From the NCBI GenBank assembly GCA_003725585.1, contig RJMB01000001.1, positions 62,001 to 126,000 on the forward strand: 64,000 nucleotides of DNA. Direction: 5' to 3'. Below, piece by piece: positions 33,527-41,515 of this stretch. This DNA is from Halostreptopolyspora alba (GTDB taxonomy: Bacteria > Actinomycetota > Actinomycetes > Streptosporangiales > Streptosporangiaceae). The notes under the pieces were generated by a model that worked only from the letters and a program-made list of their open reading frames with translations, was not told where the DNA came from and did no database searches. The translations under genes were made by a program, and so were the position numbers. Positions within the stretch are counted from its first letter, which is position 1, and each line of letters starts with the position of its first letter.

Positions 33527-34960
33527 ATGCCGACATCCCCCGTACGACACAGAAGATCCGGTTCGCGACTCGGAATCCGACGTACCGGATTCGCGCTCGT
33601 CGGTACGGCCGCGCTGGCGCTGAGCACGGCGCTGGTTCCGAGTGCGGCCACGGCCTCCGACATCCCACCGGAGGGTGAGGTCGAGACGAGTGACAACGTC
33701 GAGCACGTGGCGAATTCGCCGCTCGAGTCACCGCTGGACAACACCGGCTCGGACCTGGCCTTCACCGGTGACTACGCGATCGCCGGCAACTACGACGGCT
33801 TCGTCATCTACGACATCTCCGACCCGGAGAACCCGCGGACCGTCAGCCAGGTCCTCTGCGAGGGCGGCCAGGGTGACGTCTCCGTCAGTGGCGACCTGCT
33901 CTATTTCTCGGTCGACTACCCACGCGAGGACGAGACCTGCGGTAGCCCTTCGAGTGACCCGTCGGACGCGGACGCCTTCGAGGGAATTCGGATCTTCGAC
34001 ATCTCGGACGTGACCCAACCGCGCTACGTCTCGGCGGTGCGTATCGACTGCGGCTCGCACACGAACACGCTCGTGCCGGGCGAGGACGGCGAGACCGACT
34101 ACATATACGTCTCCTCCTACGGGCCCTCCGAGGAGTTCCCGAACTGCCAGCCGCCGCACGACAAGATCTCGATCGTCGAGGTGCCGCTGGACGATCCCGC
34201 TTCGTCCGAGGTCGTGAACGAACCGGTGCTGTTCCCCGAGGGCGGAAACGAGGGAGACGAGGACCTGCTCCGGCCCACCGAGGGCTGCCACGACATCACG
34301 GCCTACCCAGAGCTGGAAGTCGCCGCGGGCGCCTGCATGGGCGACGGCGTCCTGATGGACATCAGCGACCCGGTCGAGCCGCGGGTCTTCGAGCAGGTGC
34401 AGGACGAGAACTTCGCGTTCTGGCACTCGGCCTCGTTCAGCAACGACGCGGACACCGTGCTCTTCACCGACGAGCTCGGCGGCGGCGTCGCTCCCACGTG
34501 TAACGAGGAGATCGGCCCCGAGCGTGGGGCGGATGCCTTTTACTCCGTGCTGGGCAAGTTCGACAAGGGCGCCAACGATCCCAAGCTGCGGTTCGACGGC
34601 TACTTCAAGATCGACCGTCACCAGTCCGACAACGAGAACTGCGTCGCCCACAACGGCTCGCTGATCCCGGTCGAGGGCGGGGACTACTACGTGCAGGCCT
34701 GGTACCAGGGCGGCGTCTCCCTCATCGACTTCAACAAGTCGAAGAAGCCCGAGGAGATCGGCTACTTCGAGCGGGGGCCGGTCTCGGAGGACGAGCTGGT
34801 CACCGGTGGTTCCTGGTCGGCCTACTACTACAACGGCTACATCTACTCCCGGGACATCACCGAGGGGCTCGACGTGCTCAAGGTGAACGACGAGCGGCTC
34901 TCCTCCGCCGAGGACGTCACCTACGACGAGTTCAACCCGCAGAGCCAGCCGAGATACTAG
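33527..34960 (+). CDS. Secreted LVIVD-repeat beta-propeller-like protein
   Basis: 477 residues. The basic start and TGFALVGTAALALSTALVPSAATA form a Sec or Tat-like signal peptide (there is an RR pair at 18-19), cleaved near residue 44. The mature protein holds LVIVD-type repeats such as GFVIYDISDPENPRTVSQV, IRIFDISDVTQPRYVSAV, GVLMDISDPVEPRVFEQV and GVSLIDFNKSKKPEEIGYF, which build a beta-propeller. Six Cys residues may pair outside the cell. The composition is very acidic. No catalytic motif is seen. ATG 33527 follows AAGGAG by seven bases. Confidence 0.88.
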   Translation: MPTSPVRHRRSGSRLGIRRTGFALVGTAALALSTALVPSAATASDIPPEGEVETSDNVEHVANSPLESPLDNTGSDLAFTGDYAIAGNYDGFVIYDISDPENPRTVSQVLCEGGQGDVSVSGDLLYFSVDYPREDETCGSPSSDPSDADAFEGIRIFDISDVTQPRYVSAVRIDCGSHTNTLVPGEDGETDYIYVSSYGPSEEFPNCQPPHDKISIVEVPLDDPASSEVVNEPVLFPEGGNEGDEDLLRPTEGCHDITAYPELEVAAGACMGDGVLMDISDPVEPRVFEQVQDENFAFWHSASFSNDADTVLFTDELGGGVAPTCNEEIGPERGADAFYSVLGKFDKGANDPKLRFDGYFKIDRHQSDNENCVAHNGSLIPVEGGDYYVQAWYQGGVSLIDFNKSKKPEEIGYFERGPVSEDELVTGGSWSAYYYNGYIYSRDITEGLDVLKVNDERLSSAEDVTYDEFNPQSQPRY

Positions 34961-34990
34961 GTAGTGCGACTGGTTAATCACCCACGGGAA

Positions 34991-35046
34991 TGACCGTGAA
35001 CTTTGGCCCAGACTCCAGCTCATGTCCGGGCCAAAGTTCATGGTCA
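34991..35046. terminator. Long hairpin terminator between LVIVD and FolC-like genes
   Basis: A 19-bp stem with one G-U pair (34991-35009 with 35028-35046), loop of 18 bases. It lies between the stop codons of two converging genes and can work in both directions. Confidence 0.8.
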
Positions 35047-35062
35047 CCGGGTCGGGATGGGC

Positions 35063-36301
35063 TCAGGCGGTGAACAGCCGTTCGGTGTCGGCGTCGACGA
35101 GTTCCAGGACACGTCCGGTGAAGTAGACTGTGCCGAGAACGAGGACGCGCCCGCCCAGCGCGGCCATCGCTTCGGGCGAGAGGCTCTCGACGTCGAGGTG
35201 GGACCAGTGCGCGGGCACATCGTGGCTGAACCCTAGATGCGACTCGGGAAGCCGCACCGCTGTGACCGGAAGTGAGCCGAGTGCGGTGGCGGCGCCGTCG
35301 ACGTCCTTGTGGTCGGGCAGGCACAGCAGTACGTGATCGATCGCGGCCCAGTGCCGCCGAGCGTGCGCGACGGCCGCGGCGACCCCGGTACCGTTGATCG
35401 CCGAGTCCACGATGACCTCCGTGTCCGTGCCCGGAACCCGGTGGTGGGACAGTCGCGCCGGCAGCCGCACCGACGACAGCACCGTGGCGAGCCGGTCCGG
35501 TTCGGCCGGGGGCCGCCCCAGCTCCCGCAGCAGCCGTCCGGCGGCCTCGCCGCCCAGATGGGCGGGGGCCGCGGAGAGCCCGTGGGGCACCCCCACTTCA
35601 CTGGCGTCGGGGCGGGGCGGGTGCACGGTTTCGGGTCGGGTCCGCCCACCCGTGACCTCGCGCACCGTGCGGTCGACGGCGCCGGAGACCTCGGGCGACT
35701 GCGGCAGACGGACGAACGCCCGTGTGGTGGGACCGGCGACGCCGGCCTTCTCCTCGGCGATCTCGGTCACCGTGTCGCCGAGGACGCCGACGTGTTCGGC
35801 GAACACGCTCGCCATGGCCACCACCCGCGGACCGACCAGCCGCAGCTCGTCGCCGCGCCCACCCATACCCGCCTCGAGTACGCAGGCGTCGGCGTCCAGC
35901 TGACGCGCCCGGAGCAGCCCCGCGATGAGGAACAACCCACTGGGTGCGAGGTAGCCGTCGCCGGTATCGGGGATCCCGCGGATCGCGGTGTCGATCTCGC
36001 CGGCGAGGGAGGAGATCTCGGTGTCGCTGGCGGCGACCCCGTTGACGCGGACCCGTTCGCGGTGCCCCCGGAAGCTGGGGCCGGTGACGGTGACGACACG
36101 CAGGCCCGCGGCGGCCAGGTGCGCCGAGGCGTGGGTGGCGGTGGTGCCCTTGCCCTTGGAGCCCACCACCCCGAGTGTTTCGGGGCCGGGGCTCGACGTG
36201 AGGTCCAGCTCACGTAGTAGCTCGGCGGCGCGGGCGAGGCTGCGCCGCGCTCCCGCGCGGCGGTCGCGCCACTCCCGGAAGAAGACGTCGGTACTCGGCA
36301 T
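35063..36301 (-). CDS. FolC-like Mur-ligase family protein (paralogue of folC)
   Basis: 412 residues. The ATP-binding loop VVGSKGKGTTATHASAHL and later LEAGMGGRGDELRL, AEHVGVLGDTVTEIAEEKAG and VIVDSAINGTGV match the folylpolyglutamate synthase fold (Mur ligase middle and C domains). Several FolC residues are altered: GSKGKGTT instead of GTNGKGSS/T, and the usual DGAHNP near the C-domain reads DSAINGTG, lacking the His. So activity may be lost or changed. It is divergently arranged with the canonical folC, with about 50 bases between. In Streptomyces valS occupies this general position between clpX and folC. Confidence 0.82.
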   Translation of the reverse strand: MPSTDVFFREWRDRRAGARRSLARAAELLRELDLTSSPGPETLGVVGSKGKGTTATHASAHLAAAGLRVVTVTGPSFRGHRERVRVNGVAASDTEISSLAGEIDTAIRGIPDTGDGYLAPSGLFLIAGLLRARQLDADACVLEAGMGGRGDELRLVGPRVVAMASVFAEHVGVLGDTVTEIAEEKAGVAGPTTRAFVRLPQSPEVSGAVDRTVREVTGGRTRPETVHPPRPDASEVGVPHGLSAAPAHLGGEAAGRLLRELGRPPAEPDRLATVLSSVRLPARLSHHRVPGTDTEVIVDSAINGTGVAAAVAHARRHWAAIDHVLLCLPDHKDVDGAATALGSLPVTAVRLPESHLGFSHDVPAHWSHLDVESLSPEAMAALGGRVLVLGTVYFTGRVLELVDADTERLFTA

Positions 36302-36340
36302 GCCACCAGTACAGCAGGCCGGAGCCGGTGTGTGGGTGAG

Positions 36341-36346
36341 TAGGCT
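36341..36346 (+). promoter_or_regulatory. -10 element for leaderless folC
   Basis: TAGGCT, then eight bases, then GTG 36355. No Shine-Dalgarno lies between. The divergent FolC-like gene starts 40 bases to the left, so the two promoters must overlap. Confidence 0.5.
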
Positions 36347-36354
36347 TGGGAAGC

Positions 36355-37734
36355 GTGGACACCGACTCTTCGCACGACGCGAGCAACAGCGAGGTCAGCC
36401 AGCGATACGCGCGGGTCGCGGCCGAGATCAGCGCCCGTCGCGTCGAGAACGACATCGACCCCTCGACCGAGCGGATCCGTCAGCTCATGGATCTGCTCGG
36501 CGAGCCGCAGCGTAGCTACCGGATCATCCACGTCACCGGGACCAACGGCAAGAGCTCGACCGCGCGGATGATCGACTCCCTGCTGCGCGAGCGCCACCTG
36601 CGGGTGGGGCGCTACACCAGCCCGCACCTGCGGACCATGCGCGAGCGTGTCGTCGTCGACGGTGACCCCGTCTCCGAGGAGGCGTTCGTCCAGGCATACG
36701 ACGACATCCTCCCGTTCGTGGAGATGGTCGACGCCGCCAACGACGTCGCGCTGTCGTTCTTCGAGGTGCTCACCGCCATGGCGTTCGCCGCGTTCGCCGA
36801 CGCGCCGGTGGACGTCGCGGTGGTCGAGGTCGGCATGGGGGGGAGTTGGGACGCCACGAACGTCGCCGACGCCGACGTCGCCGTCGTCACCCCCATAGCC
36901 ATTGACCACACCGAGTTCCTCCCGGACACCGTCGAGGGCATCGCGGAGGAGAAAGCGGGCATCATCAAGCCCGACTCGATCGCGGTGCTCGCCCAGCAGC
37001 CGCTGGCGGCCGCCGAGACACTGATGCGGTACGTCTCCGAGATCGGCGCGCGCGTGGCCCGCGAGGGGCTGGAGTTCGGGGTGACTCACCGGGATGTCGC
37101 CGTCGACGGCCAGAGCCTGGCACTGCAGGGGCTGCGCTCCTCCTACGAGAACCTCTTCCTCCCGTTGCACGGTGCGCACCAGGCCGGGAACGCGGCCGTG
37201 GCCGTGGCCGCCGTCGAGGCGTTCGCCGCACCGGTCGAGGGCGACGAGGGGATCGACCCGGAACTGATCTCCTCCGGGCTGGAGGGGGTGGATACCCCCG
37301 GACGCCTCGAGGTGCTGCGGCGCAGCCCCACCGTGCTGGTCGACTCCGCGCACAACCCCGCGGGGATGACCGCGTCGGTCGAGACCGTCGGGGAGGCGTT
37401 CTCCTTCACCCACCTGGTCGGTGTCGTGGCGATCATGGCCGACAAGGACGTCGAGGGCATTCTCGAACCCCTGGAGCCGTTGCTCGCCGAGGTGGTGGTG
37501 ACTCGGAACTCCTCGCCGCGCAGCCTGTCGCCGGAGGAGCTGGGCGAGATCGCCGAGGGCATGTTCGGCTCCGAACGGGTGCACAGCGCCCCGCGGATGG
37601 ACGACGCCATCGACAAGGCCGTGGGGCTGTCCGAGGAGTCCAGCGAGTTCGGCGGGTTCGGCGGAGCCGGTGTGCTCGTCACCGGGTCGGTGGTCACCGC
37701 CGGGGACGCCCGCCACCTGTTGAAGGGGGAGTGA
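36355..37734 (+). CDS. folC: Folylpolyglutamate synthase/dihydrofolate synthase
   Basis: 459 residues. It adds glutamate to folates in an ATP-dependent ligation. P-loop VTGTNGKSSTARMID, then RVGRYTSPHL, VEVGMGGSWDATNV, PIAIDHTEFLPDTVEGIAEEKAGI and the C-domain motif VLVDSAHNPAGM are all canonical. GTG 36355 is preferred; TTG 36346 lies inside the predicted -10. It begins the block folC-DUF4233-ndk-mreBCD found in many actinobacteria, and the next gene starts one base after its stop. Confidence 0.93.
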   Translation: MDTDSSHDASNSEVSQRYARVAAEISARRVENDIDPSTERIRQLMDLLGEPQRSYRIIHVTGTNGKSSTARMIDSLLRERHLRVGRYTSPHLRTMRERVVVDGDPVSEEAFVQAYDDILPFVEMVDAANDVALSFFEVLTAMAFAAFADAPVDVAVVEVGMGGSWDATNVADADVAVVTPIAIDHTEFLPDTVEGIAEEKAGIIKPDSIAVLAQQPLAAAETLMRYVSEIGARVAREGLEFGVTHRDVAVDGQSLALQGLRSSYENLFLPLHGAHQAGNAAVAVAAVEAFAAPVEGDEGIDPELISSGLEGVDTPGRLEVLRRSPTVLVDSAHNPAGMTASVETVGEAFSFTHLVGVVAIMADKDVEGILEPLEPLLAEVVVTRNSSPRSLSPEELGEIAEGMFGSERVHSAPRMDDAIDKAVGLSEESSEFGGFGGAGVLVTGSVVTAGDARHLLKGE

Positions 37735-37735
37735 C

Positions 37736-38122
37736 GTGCGGACCCTGTGCGCGGTGGTGCTCGCGTTCGAGGCCATCGTGATCGGGCTGGCGGTGCCCGT
37801 GGCCATCCAGCTCGGCGGTCACCCGCCGGCCACGGCCGGCGTGGTGTGGGGTGGTCTGGCGGCCGCGGCGCTGCTGCTCGCCGCCGTGCAGCGTTTCCGG
37901 TGGGCACACTACGCCGGGTGGGTGCTGCAGGCGCTTTTCCTCACCAGTGGGTTCCTGGTGCCGGGGCTGGCCGTGCTGGGTGTGGTCTTCGCGGGGCTGT
38001 GGGTCGCCGCGACGGTCGTGGGGCGCCGGACGGATGCCATGCGGCTGGCGGCGGACGACGCGGCCGAGGGGGCGGAGGACGCGTCCGCCCAGGCGGGCGG
38101 AAGCGCCGAGCGGAACGGGTGA
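37736..38122 (+). CDS. DUF4233 family membrane protein
   Basis: 128 residues, GTG start one base after the folC TGA, so translationally coupled. Four hydrophobic helices (LCAVVLAFEAIVIGLAVPVA, ATAGVVWGGLAAAALLLAAV, YAGWVLQALFLTSGFLVPG, LAVLGVVFAGLWVAATVVG) and an acidic/Ala-rich cytoplasmic tail. DUF4233 proteins are found next to folC throughout actinobacteria; their function is unknown. Confidence 0.85.
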   Translation: MRTLCAVVLAFEAIVIGLAVPVAIQLGGHPPATAGVVWGGLAAAALLLAAVQRFRWAHYAGWVLQALFLTSGFLVPGLAVLGVVFAGLWVAATVVGRRTDAMRLAADDAAEGAEDASAQAGGSAERNG

Positions 38123-38288
38123 CCCCGGCCGGCACGGGGACGGGTGCGCCTCTTGGCCCGGTGCCGGAGCACAGCCGCGGCAACGCCGGTAGCATTGCGG
38201 ACAGCCGGGCGTTCGGCATTCCCCGTGACGGATGTTGCCGAAACTGGCGCAGTTCATCCGACCAGCAGTAGTTGAGGAGACCACTGAC

Positions 38289-38696
38289 GTGGAGCGCACC
38301 CTTGTCCTGATCAAACCCGACGGCGTGAGTCGCGGCATCACCGGCGAGATCATCTCCCGCATTGAGCGCAGGGGTCTGCGCATCGTCGCGATGGATCTGC
38401 GCACTCTCGACACCGACACCGCGAAGACGCACTACGAGGAGCACGCCCAGCGTCCCTTCTACGACTCGCTCGTCGAGTTCATCACGAGTGGCCCCCTCGT
38501 GGCCCTCGTGGTCGAGGGGGAGCGCGCCGTTGAGGCGTTCCGCGCGCTGGCGGGGGCCACCGACCCGATCAACGCCGGACCGGGCACGATCCGCGGCGAC
38601 TTCGCACTCGAGGTGCAGCAGAACATCGTGCACGGCTCGGACTCCAGCTACTCGGCCGAGCGTGAGATCAAACTGTTCTTCCCCGATCTGGCCTGA
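38289..38696 (+). CDS. ndk: Nucleoside diphosphate kinase
   Basis: 135 residues. It moves the gamma phosphate from ATP to NDPs through a phospho-His. [14 protein letters not shown], the active His in [16 protein letters not shown], and the Pro/Arg nucleotide contacts ([26 protein letters not shown]) are standard. GTG 38289 has GAGGAG about ten bases upstream. Confidence 0.96.
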   Translation: MERTLVLIKPDGVSRGITGEIISRIERRGLRIVAMDLRTLDTDTAKTHYEEHAQRPFYDSLVEFITSGPLVALVVEGERAVEAFRALAGATDPINAGPGTIRGDFALEVQQNIVHGSDSSYSAEREIKLFFPDLA

Positions 38697-38815
38697 GCCG
38701 AGCAGCGACACCGGCGGGAGCGCGACCCCGCGCCCCGCGCAGCGGGACGAGAGTCGTCCCATCCCAGCCACCGCCCACGAGCAGGAGGCTCCGCGCCCGG
38801 CCTCATCCGGGCGAT

Positions 38816-38857
38816 CGAGAGGCGCCGGGGATATCCCCGGCGCCTCTCGTGTTCTTC
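38816..38857 (+). terminator. Strong terminator of the folC-ndk transcript
   Basis: Perfect 15-bp stem (38816-38830 with 38835-38849), four-base loop ATAT, then TGTTCTT. The rest of the 308-base gap holds the mreB promoter region, with TACGAT near 38911 as a possible -10. Confidence 0.85.
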
Positions 38858-39004
38858 GTCGGGCCGCGACGGTTCGGTGTGTTTGCGTAGTCAATCGGAT
38901 GCTGAGCGTTACGATACGAGTGCCGAATCCGCATCCGTGCAGGAACGATCCCGTATTGACCGCCCTGACATGCCGCACCCGTTTGGTGCCGATGAGGACG
39001 TTAA

Positions 39005-40042
39005 ATGAGCAAGAACAATCTCGCCATCCTCGGCCGTGACATGGCGGTCGACCTCGGAACCGCGAACACGCTGGTGTATGTCCGTGGTCGGGGCATCGTT
39101 CTGAACGAACCGTCGGTCGTGGCGCTCAACACGTCCACGGCCAAGATCGTGGCTGTCGGTATCGAGGCGAAGCAGATGATCGGCCGGACACCGAGCAACA
39201 TCACGGCCGTGCGCCCACTCAAGGACGGCGTTATCGCCGACTTCGAGATCACCGAGCGCATGCTTCGCTACTTCATCCAGAAGATCCACCGTCGTCGGCA
39301 CTTCGCCAAACCCCGCGTCGTCGTGGCCGTTCCCAGCGGTATCACCTCCGTTGAGCACCGCGCGGTCAAGGAGGCCGGGTACCAGGCGGGAGCGCGCCGG
39401 GTCTCCATCGTCGAGGAGCCCATGGCCGCAGCGATCGGAGCCGGCCTTCCGGTGCACGACCCGACCGGCAACATGGTCGTCGACATCGGGGGCGGCACGA
39501 CCGAGGTCGCGGTCATCTCCATGGGCGGAATCGTGACGTCCCAGTCGATCCGTGTCGGCGGCGACGAACTGGACCAGGCGATCTCCGGCTCCGTCAAGAA
39601 GGAGCACTCGCTGATGATCGGCGAGCGTACCGCCGAGGAACTGAAGTTCGCGATCGGTTCGGCCTACCCCAACGGGGGCGAGGAGCTGCACGCGGAGGTC
39701 CGGGGACGCGACCTCGTCAGCGGGCTGCCCAAGACCGTGGTGCTGTCGGCCGCCGACATCCGGCAGGCCATCGAGGAGCCGGTCTCCGCGGTCATCGACG
39801 CCGTCCGCACCACGCTCGACAAGTGCCCACCCGAGCTGTCCGGCGACATCATGGACCGCGGGATCGCCGTCACCGGTGGTGGCGCCCTGCTGCGCGGTCT
39901 CGAGGACCGGCTGCGTCACGAGACCGGTATGCCCATCCATCTCGCGGAGAACGCGCTGGACTCCGTCGCGATCGGCTCCGGCACCTGCGTCGAGAACTAT
40001 GACCGACTGAACCAGGTTCTCATCCCGGAACGGCAGCGTTGA
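39005..40042 (+). CDS. mreB: Rod shape-determining protein MreB
   Basis: 345 residues, bacterial actin. ATP-site motifs: phosphate 1 [17 protein letters not shown], connect and phosphate 2 [16 protein letters not shown], adenosine motif [14 protein letters not shown]. An amphipathic N-terminal end ([13 protein letters not shown]) can bind the membrane. It starts the mreBCD-mrdA-rodA operon. In mycelial actinomycetes MreB mainly protects spore-wall synthesis instead of vegetative elongation. Confidence 0.97.
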   Translation: MSKNNLAILGRDMAVDLGTANTLVYVRGRGIVLNEPSVVALNTSTAKIVAVGIEAKQMIGRTPSNITAVRPLKDGVIADFEITERMLRYFIQKIHRRRHFAKPRVVVAVPSGITSVEHRAVKEAGYQAGARRVSIVEEPMAAAIGAGLPVHDPTGNMVVDIGGGTTEVAVISMGGIVTSQSIRVGGDELDQAISGSVKKEHSLMIGERTAEELKFAIGSAYPNGGEELHAEVRGRDLVSGLPKTVVLSAADIRQAIEEPVSAVIDAVRTTLDKCPPELSGDIMDRGIAVTGGGALLRGLEDRLRHETGMPIHLAENALDSVAIGSGTCVENYDRLNQVLIPERQR

Positions 40043-40043
40043 T

Positions 40044-40973
40044 ATGCGGCGGCGCAACGCCTCCCGAGCACGAACCGTGGTCACCGCCCTGGTCGTCGCG
40101 TCGCTCACGCTGGTGGTCCTGGACACCCAGGAAAGCGCGGACCCGGTCACCAACGAGATCCGCGCTGCCGGCGATTTCGTGTTCGCGCCGGTTGCGGCCG
40201 GGGTGTCCGCGGCCGTACGGCCCCTCGACGACGTCTACCGCGCCCTCGCGGCCGCGCCGGACGCGCGCGACCGCATCGCCGAGCTGGAGAAGCGCAACCG
40301 GGAGCTCACCGCGCGGATCGAGGCGGAACAGCTCGACGAGAACCGCTCCGAACAGCTGGACGAGCTGCTTCGGCTCTCCGGTCTGGGGAGATACGAGATC
40401 GTTCCCGCGCAGGCGGTCACCCGGGTGAGCTCGACCGGGCACCCGGACACGATCACCATCGACGCCGGCGAGCGTGACGGGATCACGGCCGACATGACCG
40501 TCGTCAACGGGGAGGGTCTGGTCGGCCGGGTGTTGCGCGCCGGCACGAGGACCGCCACGGTCCTGCTGCTCACCGACGGCGCGTCGTCCGTGGGTGCCCG
40601 TCTGGAGGGAGAGCGCGAGATGGGGGTCGCGCACGGTACGGCGCGCCACATCGCCGACTCCTCACCGATCCGGTTCGAGTTGCTCGACGCCGACGCGCGG
40701 ATGTCCGTGGGGGATCGGCTCGTCACGATGGGGTCGCACGAGGGCACCCCGTTCGTCCCCGGGGTTCCGGTCGGCACCGTTGCCAAGGTCGAGGACACGC
40801 CGGGTGCGCTCACCCGGACCGCGGACGTCGCCCCCGCCGTCGACGCCGGATCGCTGGACATTGTCGGGGTGGTGGTGTCCGAACCCGAGGAGGACCCGCG
40901 TGACTCGGTGCTGCCGCCCGAACCCGAAGAGGACACCCCCCAGGTAGCCAACAACGCAGAGGACGCGGAATGA
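40044..40973 (+). CDS. mreC: Rod shape-determining protein MreC
   Basis: 309 residues. One N-terminal membrane helix (TVVTALVVASLTLVVLD), a coiled coil at about 75-110 (RIAELEKRNRELTARIEAEQ) and a periplasm-side beta domain with TITIDAGERDGITADMTVVNGEGLVGRV, the family signature. The C-terminal 50 residues are an acidic tail. MreC links MreB filaments to the wall synthases outside. Its ATG lies one base after the mreB stop; its own end overlaps mreD by four bases. Confidence 0.94.
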   Translation: MRRRNASRARTVVTALVVASLTLVVLDTQESADPVTNEIRAAGDFVFAPVAAGVSAAVRPLDDVYRALAAAPDARDRIAELEKRNRELTARIEAEQLDENRSEQLDELLRLSGLGRYEIVPAQAVTRVSSTGHPDTITIDAGERDGITADMTVVNGEGLVGRVLRAGTRTATVLLLTDGASSVGARLEGEREMGVAHGTARHIADSSPIRFELLDADARMSVGDRLVTMGSHEGTPFVPGVPVGTVAKVEDTPGALTRTADVAPAVDAGSLDIVGVVVSEPEEDPRDSVLPPEPEEDTPQVANNAEDAE

Positions 40974-41515
40974 GGGGCACAACGACGGTCCTGCTCCTGG
41001 TGCTCGGCGTGCTGCTGCAGGCCGCGGTCGTCAACCGGATTCCGCTGCCCTGGGGCAGCGCTCCCGATCTCGTGACACTCATCGTCGTGGCGGTCGCGCT
41101 CGGCGCGACACCGCTCGGTGGCGCCGTGGCCGGTTTCGGAGCGGGACTGGCCCTGGACATCCTGCCGCCGGCCGACCACGAGATCGGGCGGTACGCGCTG
41201 GTGCTGTGCCTGGCCGGCTACGTGGTCGGCAAGCTCGACGACTCGACGCGCCCCTCCAGGGCGCGGCCCTACCTGGCGGCGTTCGTGGCGGTGGCCGGTG
41301 TCGAGCTCGGCTTCGCCGCTCTCGGTCTCGTGCTGGGGGATCCGAGGGTGGGCGGGACCACATTCCTGGTCGACATCCCGGTCTCCGTGGCCATGACGAT
41401 GCCGCTGAGCCCGCTGATCCTGCCCCTCACACGCCCCCTGCGGCGGTCTTTGACCAGCACCGACGCGATCGACATCTCCCACACCTCGTGGGCCGGCGGG
41501 GGGGTCCGGCTGTGA
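40970..41515 (+). CDS. mreD: Rod shape-determining protein MreD
   Basis: 181 residues, polytopic membrane protein with about five helices (TTTVLLLVLGVLLQAAVVN, LVTLIVVAVALGATPLGGAVAGF, YALVLCLAGYVVG, FVAVAGVELGFAALGLVLG, IPVSVAMTMPLSPLILPL). It overlaps mreC (ATGA) at its start and mrdA at its end, so all three are translationally coupled. Confidence 0.93.
   Translation: MRGTTTVLLLVLGVLLQAAVVNRIPLPWGSAPDLVTLIVVAVALGATPLGGAVAGFGAGLALDILPPADHEIGRYALVLCLAGYVVGKLDDSTRPSRARPYLAAFVAVAGVELGFAALGLVLGDPRVGGTTFLVDIPVSVAMTMPLSPLILPLTRPLRRSLTSTDAIDISHTSWAGGGVRL

Noticed and set aside
35767-37806. Minus-strand open frame of 679 codons across both FolC genes
   Set aside because: Antisense shadow of folC; the composition is not protein-like and the FolC motifs lie in the other frames.
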